DNA of 64,000 bases from Pseudonocardia broussonetiae. GTDB lineage: Bacteria; Actinomycetota; Actinomycetes; Mycobacteriales; Pseudonocardiaceae. The notes below the pieces were generated by a model. The model had not been told where the DNA came from and did no database searches. It worked only from the letters and a program-made list of their open reading frames with translations. Made by a program: the position numbers and the translations under genes. This document shows, piece by piece, positions 60,476 through 64,000 of the stretch. The stretch is from positions 6,641,501 through 6,705,500 of the forward strand of contig NZ_CP053564.1 of NCBI RefSeq assembly GCF_013155125.1, read 5' to 3'. Within the stretch, counting starts at the first letter, position 1. Every line of letters starts with the position of its first letter.

Positions 60476-61497
60476 CGGGTACCTCCGAGTGTGGTCAGGC
60501 CCGCCGCGGCGAGCGGGGCGGTGGCGGCGCCGACGGTCGAGAACCCGTCGCCGCGGGTGTCGCCGCGCAGGTGCCGCTCGTGGATCCCCTCGGCGATCAC
60601 CGCGATCTTGAAGTACGCGAGCCCGAGATGGAACCCGAGGTCGGTGATCTCGCGCCCGGAGGCGCGCGCGTAGCGCTCCACGAGGGCGTCGGCGCCGGGC
60701 ATCCGCGGGCTGGTCGACGCGGCGGAGCCGCCGAGCACCGCCCCGAACGCGCGGTCCCCGTAGACGACGTGCAGGGCGAGGTCGGCGAGCGGGTCGCCCA
60801 GCGTCGCCATCTCCCAGTCGACGACGGCGCGCACGCGGCCCGGGTCGTCGGGGTCGAGGATCGTGTTGTCGATCCGGAAGTCGCCGTGCACGATCGCGGC
60901 GCCGCTCTCGGCCGGGCAGGCCGCCTCCAACCGGGCGTGCAGCGCCTCGACGTCGGGCAGGTCGCGGGTGCGGACCCGCTCCCACTGCCCGTACCAGCGG
61001 CGGACCTGGCGACCCAGGTAGCCCTCGGGACGCCCGAAGTCCGCCAGCCCGACCGCCGCCGGGTCGACGGCGTGCAGCGCGGCGAGGGTGTCGACGAGCC
61101 CGTCGGCGCAGCGGCGGACGTCGGCGTCGGAGAGGGCGTCGAGGTCCTCCTCGCTGCGGACCACGACGCCGTCGACGAACCCGACCACCGCGAACGGCAC
61201 GCCGAGCACGTCGGCGCCGGCCAGCGCGACGGGTGCGGCCACCGGGACGCCGTGCCCGTGCAGCGCCTCGACCACGCGGAACTCGCGGGCCATGTCGTGC
61301 GCCGAGGGCGTCAGCACGCCCAGCGGCGGCCGGCGCAGGATCCACGTCGAGACGCCGTCGGTCAGCTTGTAGGTGAGGTTGGACCGGCCCCCGGAGACGA
61401 GCTCGGCGCGCAGCCCGCCCGCGTAGTCCGGGACGCGGTCGGCGAGGAAGCGGTCGAGGGCGTCGAGGTCGAGGCCCTCCACGACGGGGGCGCTCAC
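60472..61497 (-). CDS. Phosphotransferase-family protein (ACAD10/11 kinase-like)
   Basis: 341 residues from GTG 61495-61497, overlapping the upstream stop. It has the aminoglycoside phosphotransferase fold: AELVSGGRSNLTYKLTDGVS near the start, AAIVHGDFRIDNTILDPD for catalysis and VVDWEMATLGDPLADL for metal binding. Next to acyl-CoA dehydrogenases such proteins phosphorylate hydroxyacyl-CoAs rather than antibiotics. Operon with the acyl-CoA dehydrogenase and SDR fits that role. Confidence 0.9.
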   Translation of the reverse strand: MSAPVVEGLDLDALDRFLADRVPDYAGGLRAELVSGGRSNLTYKLTDGVSTWILRRPPLGVLTPSAHDMAREFRVVEALHGHGVPVAAPVALAGADVLGVPFAVVGFVDGVVVRSEEDLDALSDADVRRCADGLVDTLAALHAVDPAAVGLADFGRPEGYLGRQVRRWYGQWERVRTRDLPDVEALHARLEAACPAESGAAIVHGDFRIDNTILDPDDPGRVRAVVDWEMATLGDPLADLALHVVYGDRAFGAVLGGSAASTSPRMPGADALVERYARASGREITDLGFHLGLAYFKIAVIAEGIHERHLRGDTRGDGFSTVGAATAPLAAAGLTTLGGTR

Positions 61498-62687
61498 GCC
61501 CGCGCCGCCGCGGTGTGGCGGCCGACGACCCGGCGCGCGATCGACCAGCGGTGGGTCTCCGACGGCCCGTCGTAGATGCGGAAGGGGCGGACCTCGCGCA
61601 GGAACCGGCCCAGCAGCAGGTCGCCGGACACGCCGACCGAGCCGCACAGCTGCAGCGAGCGGTCGACGACCCGCCACACGGCCTCGGCGGTGAACGTCTT
61701 CGCCATCGACACCTCCAGCCCGGCCGAGCGCCCCTGGTCGAGCTCCCAGCAGGCGCGCAGGATCAGCCCGCGCGAGGCCGCCACGTCGATCTCGTTGTCG
61801 GCGATCATCTGCTGCGCCATGCCCAGGTCGGCCAGCCGCGCGCCGAACAGCTCGCGCTGCGCGGCGTGCGCGACGGCGATGTCCTGGGCGCGGCGGGCGA
61901 TGCCCAGCCAGCGCATGCAGTGCGTCATCCGGGCCGGACCCAGGCGCACCTGCGCGTAGCGGTAGCCCTGGTCGACCTCGCCGATGACGGCCTCGTCGGG
62001 CACGACGCAGCCGTCGAAGTCGACCTCGAGGTGCCCGCCGAACAGGCTCTCGTCGAGCGTGGGGACGTGGCGCCCGACCTTCATGCCGGGGTTGTCGGCG
62101 TCGACGAGGAACATCGTGGCGCCGCCGCGGTCGCCGGGCTCGCCCGCGGTGCGCGCCATGCAGATCGCGAACGCGGCGCCGTCGGCCCCGGTGATGAACC
62201 ACTTGCGGCCGTCGATCCGCCAGCCGCCGGGCACCCGCTCCGCGCGGGTGGTGAGCGCGTCGGGGTCGGAGCCCGCGCCGGGGGCCGGCTCGGTCATGGC
62301 GAAGCAGGAGCGGACGTCGCCCGCGGCCAGCGGCGCGAGGTAGCGCGCCTTCTGGTCCTCGGTCGCGATGGCCTCCAGCATGTGCATGTTGCCCTCGTCG
62401 GGGGCGGCGATGTTCAGCGCGACCGGCCCGAGCAGCGAGTAGCCGGCCTCCTCGAACACGGCGGCCCGCGCGCACATGTCCAGGCCGTGGCCGCCGTACT
62501 CGGGCGAGACGTGCGGGGCGAACACGCCCGCCTCCTTCGCCGCGGCCTGCAGCTCGCGGCGGACGGACTCCGACGGCACCACGCCGTCGTTCGCGACCTC
62601 GACCGGGACGACGACGTCCCGGACGAACTGCGCGGTGCGGGTGACGAGCTCGGCGACAGCCGGCTCCGGAGCGAGATCGACGGCCAT
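61494..62687 (-). CDS. Acyl-CoA dehydrogenase
   Basis: 397 residues. It oxidises acyl-CoA with FAD. The middle has CFAMTEPAPGAGSDPDALTT and WRIDGRKWFITGADGAAF, and the C terminus RIYDGPSETHRWSIARRV, all typical of the family. The ribosome site AGGAGGCG precedes the ATG. First gene of a three-gene operon; the divergent TetR gene and a palindrome between suggest direct control. Confidence 0.93.
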   Translation of the reverse strand: MAVDLAPEPAVAELVTRTAQFVRDVVVPVEVANDGVVPSESVRRELQAAAKEAGVFAPHVSPEYGGHGLDMCARAAVFEEAGYSLLGPVALNIAAPDEGNMHMLEAIATEDQKARYLAPLAAGDVRSCFAMTEPAPGAGSDPDALTTRAERVPGGWRIDGRKWFITGADGAAFAICMARTAGEPGDRGGATMFLVDADNPGMKVGRHVPTLDESLFGGHLEVDFDGCVVPDEAVIGEVDQGYRYAQVRLGPARMTHCMRWLGIARRAQDIAVAHAAQRELFGARLADLGMAQQMIADNEIDVAASRGLILRACWELDQGRSAGLEVSMAKTFTAEAVWRVVDRSLQLCGSVGVSGDLLLGRFLREVRPFRIYDGPSETHRWSIARRVVGRHTAAARA

Positions 62688-62700
62688 TGTCGCGCCTCCT

Positions 62701-62718
62701 GGCTAATGAGTGTTAGCC
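62701..62718. promoter_or_regulatory. TetR-type operator between the acyl-CoA dehydrogenase and TetR genes
   Basis: GGCTAATGAGTGTTAGCC is an inverted repeat with perfect 6-bp arms around a 6-base centre. It starts 13 bases upstream of the acyl-CoA dehydrogenase ATG, where binding would block transcription. The divergent TetR protein at 62809 is the likely ligand-responsive repressor. Confidence 0.65.
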
Positions 62719-62808
62719 GTCATGGGACACGAGATGGTGGCATCGGGCAAGTCCGCTGCTGGGAACGTCACATCCGGGCTACCCTCCGTTGGCCGAAGGA
62801 GGTGACCG

Positions 62809-63381
62809 ATGGGTGAGGACCGCATCGCGGGCATCCGCGACGCCGCGCTCGACCTGTTCGTGCGCCGCGGCTACGAGGCCACGACGATGGCCGACATCGG
62901 CGCGGCCGTGGGCATCCGCGGCCCGAGCCTCTACAAGCACGTCAGCTCGAAGCAGGAGCTGTTCGCGCGGCTGGTCGTCGAGACGATGGAGGGCCTGGTC
63001 GCGCTGCACGACCGGGCCGTCACCGGCGTGGAGGACCCGGTGGAGCGCCTGCGCCGGGCCGTCGACGCCCACGTCCGCTTCCACGCCCGCAACCGGCGCG
63101 AGGCCTTCGTCGGCAACCGGGAGCTGCGCAGCCTCGTCGAGCCGCACCGGTCGACGGTGCTCGCGCTGCGCGCCGCCTACGCCCGGCGCTTCGAGGACGT
63201 CGTGGCCGCGGGCGTCGCCGCCGGGGTGTTCCGGGTGGAGTCGCCGCAGCTCGCCGCGTTCGCCCTGCTCGACCTGGGCATGGGCGTGGCGGTGTGGTTC
63301 CGCTCCGACTCCGGCCCCTCCGAGGACGAGGTGGCCTGGCAGCACGCGGAGTTCGCGCTGCGGCTGGTCGGGGCGCGGTAG
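62809..63381 (+). CDS. TetR-family transcriptional regulator
   Basis: 190 residues. AALDLFVRRGYEATTMADIG and AVGIRGPSLYKHVSSKQELF form the TetR helix-turn-helix; the rest is the usual ligand-binding helical domain. AGGAGG lies just before the ATG. It is divergent from the acyl-CoA dehydrogenase operon and probably represses it until an acyl-CoA is present. Confidence 0.9.
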   Translation: MGEDRIAGIRDAALDLFVRRGYEATTMADIGAAVGIRGPSLYKHVSSKQELFARLVVETMEGLVALHDRAVTGVEDPVERLRRAVDAHVRFHARNRREAFVGNRELRSLVEPHRSTVLALRAAYARRFEDVVAAGVAAGVFRVESPQLAAFALLDLGMGVAVWFRSDSGPSEDEVAWQHAEFALRLVGAR

Positions 63382-63400
63382 CCGCCCTCGTCGACCGCGG

Positions 63401-64000
63401 TCAGACCTCGAGCAGCACGCGCGCGGTGTCGGCCCACTGCGCCAGGTGCGGGTCGCCCGCGGGGTCGCGGCGGTCGAAGGCGTAGGCCATCGCGACGCCG
63501 CGCATGCTCGTGAGCAGCAGCTCGCGCAGCTGCGGATAGCGCGGGTGGCCGGCGAGCTCGGGCCCCCACATGCGGTCGACGCCCTCGCGGATCACCCCGC
63601 CCAGGCGCCGCTCCCCCGGCAGCAGCGCCTCGGCGATCCCGTCGTTGGTGCGCGCGGCCGTCCACATCTCCACGGCCGCCCAGAAGTACGGCTCGCGGAA
63701 CGACTCCCACATGCGCTCGACCACCCACGCCGCGCGCTCCGCGGACGTCAGCCCCTCGGGCAGCGTGCGCTCGACGTCGTCGGCGTGCTCCCGCACGCGC
63801 TCGGACGCGATGTGGCCCGCGGCGGCGACGAGCAGCGCCTCCCGCGACGGGAAGTGGTGCAGCAGCCGCCCCCGCGACACGCCCGCGCGCGCCTGGATCC
63901 GCAGCGTCGTGGCCGCGCTGAACCCCTCCTCGACGAGGCAGGCCACGGCGGCCTCCAGGATCCGGGCGCGGCTGTCGACGGTGCGCTGGGCGCGGCGGGT
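63401..64000 (-). CDS. TetR-family regulator, truncated at the window edge
   Basis: About 199 residues are visible; the reading frame stays open to base 64000, so the start is outside. SRARILEAAVACLVEEGFSA, then RIQARAGVSRGRLLHHFPSR is the TetR helix-turn-helix. The remaining helical domain is complete to the stop at 63401. Convergent with the other TetR gene. Target unknown. Confidence 0.88.
   Translation of the reverse strand, partial: TRRAQRTVDSRARILEAAVACLVEEGFSAATTLRIQARAGVSRGRLLHHFPSREALLVAAAGHIASERVREHADDVERTLPEGLTSAERAAWVVERMWESFREPYFWAAVEMWTAARTNDGIAEALLPGERRLGGVIREGVDRMWGPELAGHPRYPQLRELLLTSMRGVAMAYAFDRRDPAGDPHLAQWADTARVLLEV

Overview
The window is high-GC DNA (about 70% by eye) from an actinobacterium. 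GTG starts, four-base start/stop overlaps and leaderless-looking promoters are frequent, and there is a TIGR03086-type (mycothiol-linked DinB fold) protein. The style suggests Pseudonocardiaceae, possibly Pseudonocardia, but this is inference and no marker gene proves it. No rRNA, tRNA, CRISPR array or intact insertion sequence was seen.

Layout. (1) 1-7.1 kb: the start of a glycosyltransferase-9 gene, an ArsR regulator with an SRPBCC protein behind a clear autoregulated promoter, a DUF262/HNH-type protein, an unknown protein, a TerD / DUF4236 / helix-turn-helix run and a DUF4253 protein. (2) 7.3-37.0 kb: a minus-strand operon of nearly 30 kb that looks like one large defence system. In transcription order it encodes a SNF2 helicase (DrmD-like), a very large Eco57I-type adenine methylase (DrmMI-like), a UvrD-like helicase with a NERD-like N terminus, a NERD-pseudokinase-kinase-ATPase, an unknown 543-residue protein, a HerA-type ATPase with an internal nuclease-like motif, a frameshifted DUF262 pseudogene, a roughly 2000-residue DEAD/DEAH helicase with DUF1998 and a nuclease-like tail (DruE-like), and a UvrD helicase with a RelE-like N terminus. 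Almost every junction is a start/stop overlap. (3) 37.3-52.9 kb: ordinary metabolic and stress genes: two AhpD-like paralogues, a second SRPBCC/ArsR cassette with DUF899, copper amine oxidase, an amino-acid/amine permease, a saccharopine-dehydrogenase-like protein, a universal stress protein, HtpG, a secreted CAP protein, an aminobutyraldehyde-type dehydrogenase and methionine aminopeptidase. (4) 53.0-54.4 kb: 1.4 kb without a convincing gene, filled with repeats: about 70-bp imperfect units in two clusters, a CGGCGGG heptamer array and two long palindromes. (5) 54.4-64 kb: a thiolase/CoA-transferase operon with a divergent LysR regulator, small conserved genes, a DUF2807 lipoprotein, an acyl-CoA dehydrogenase / phosphotransferase / SDR operon with a divergent TetR regulator, and a truncated TetR gene at the right edge.

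How it may work together. The defence operon combines a self-marking module (methylase plus SNF2 helicase, as in class 1 DISARM), a kinase - unknown - ATPase trio in the order I recall for MAD6-MAD7-MAD8 of the methylation-associated defence system, and a Druantia-like giant helicase. I know of no named system with exactly this set, so it is the best candidate here for an undescribed or hybrid system. These family links come from motifs and memory, not searches. The amine oxidase, permease and aminobutyraldehyde dehydrogenase suggest use of amines or polyamines, and the right-hand operons suggest breakdown of acyl-CoA and oxo-acids.
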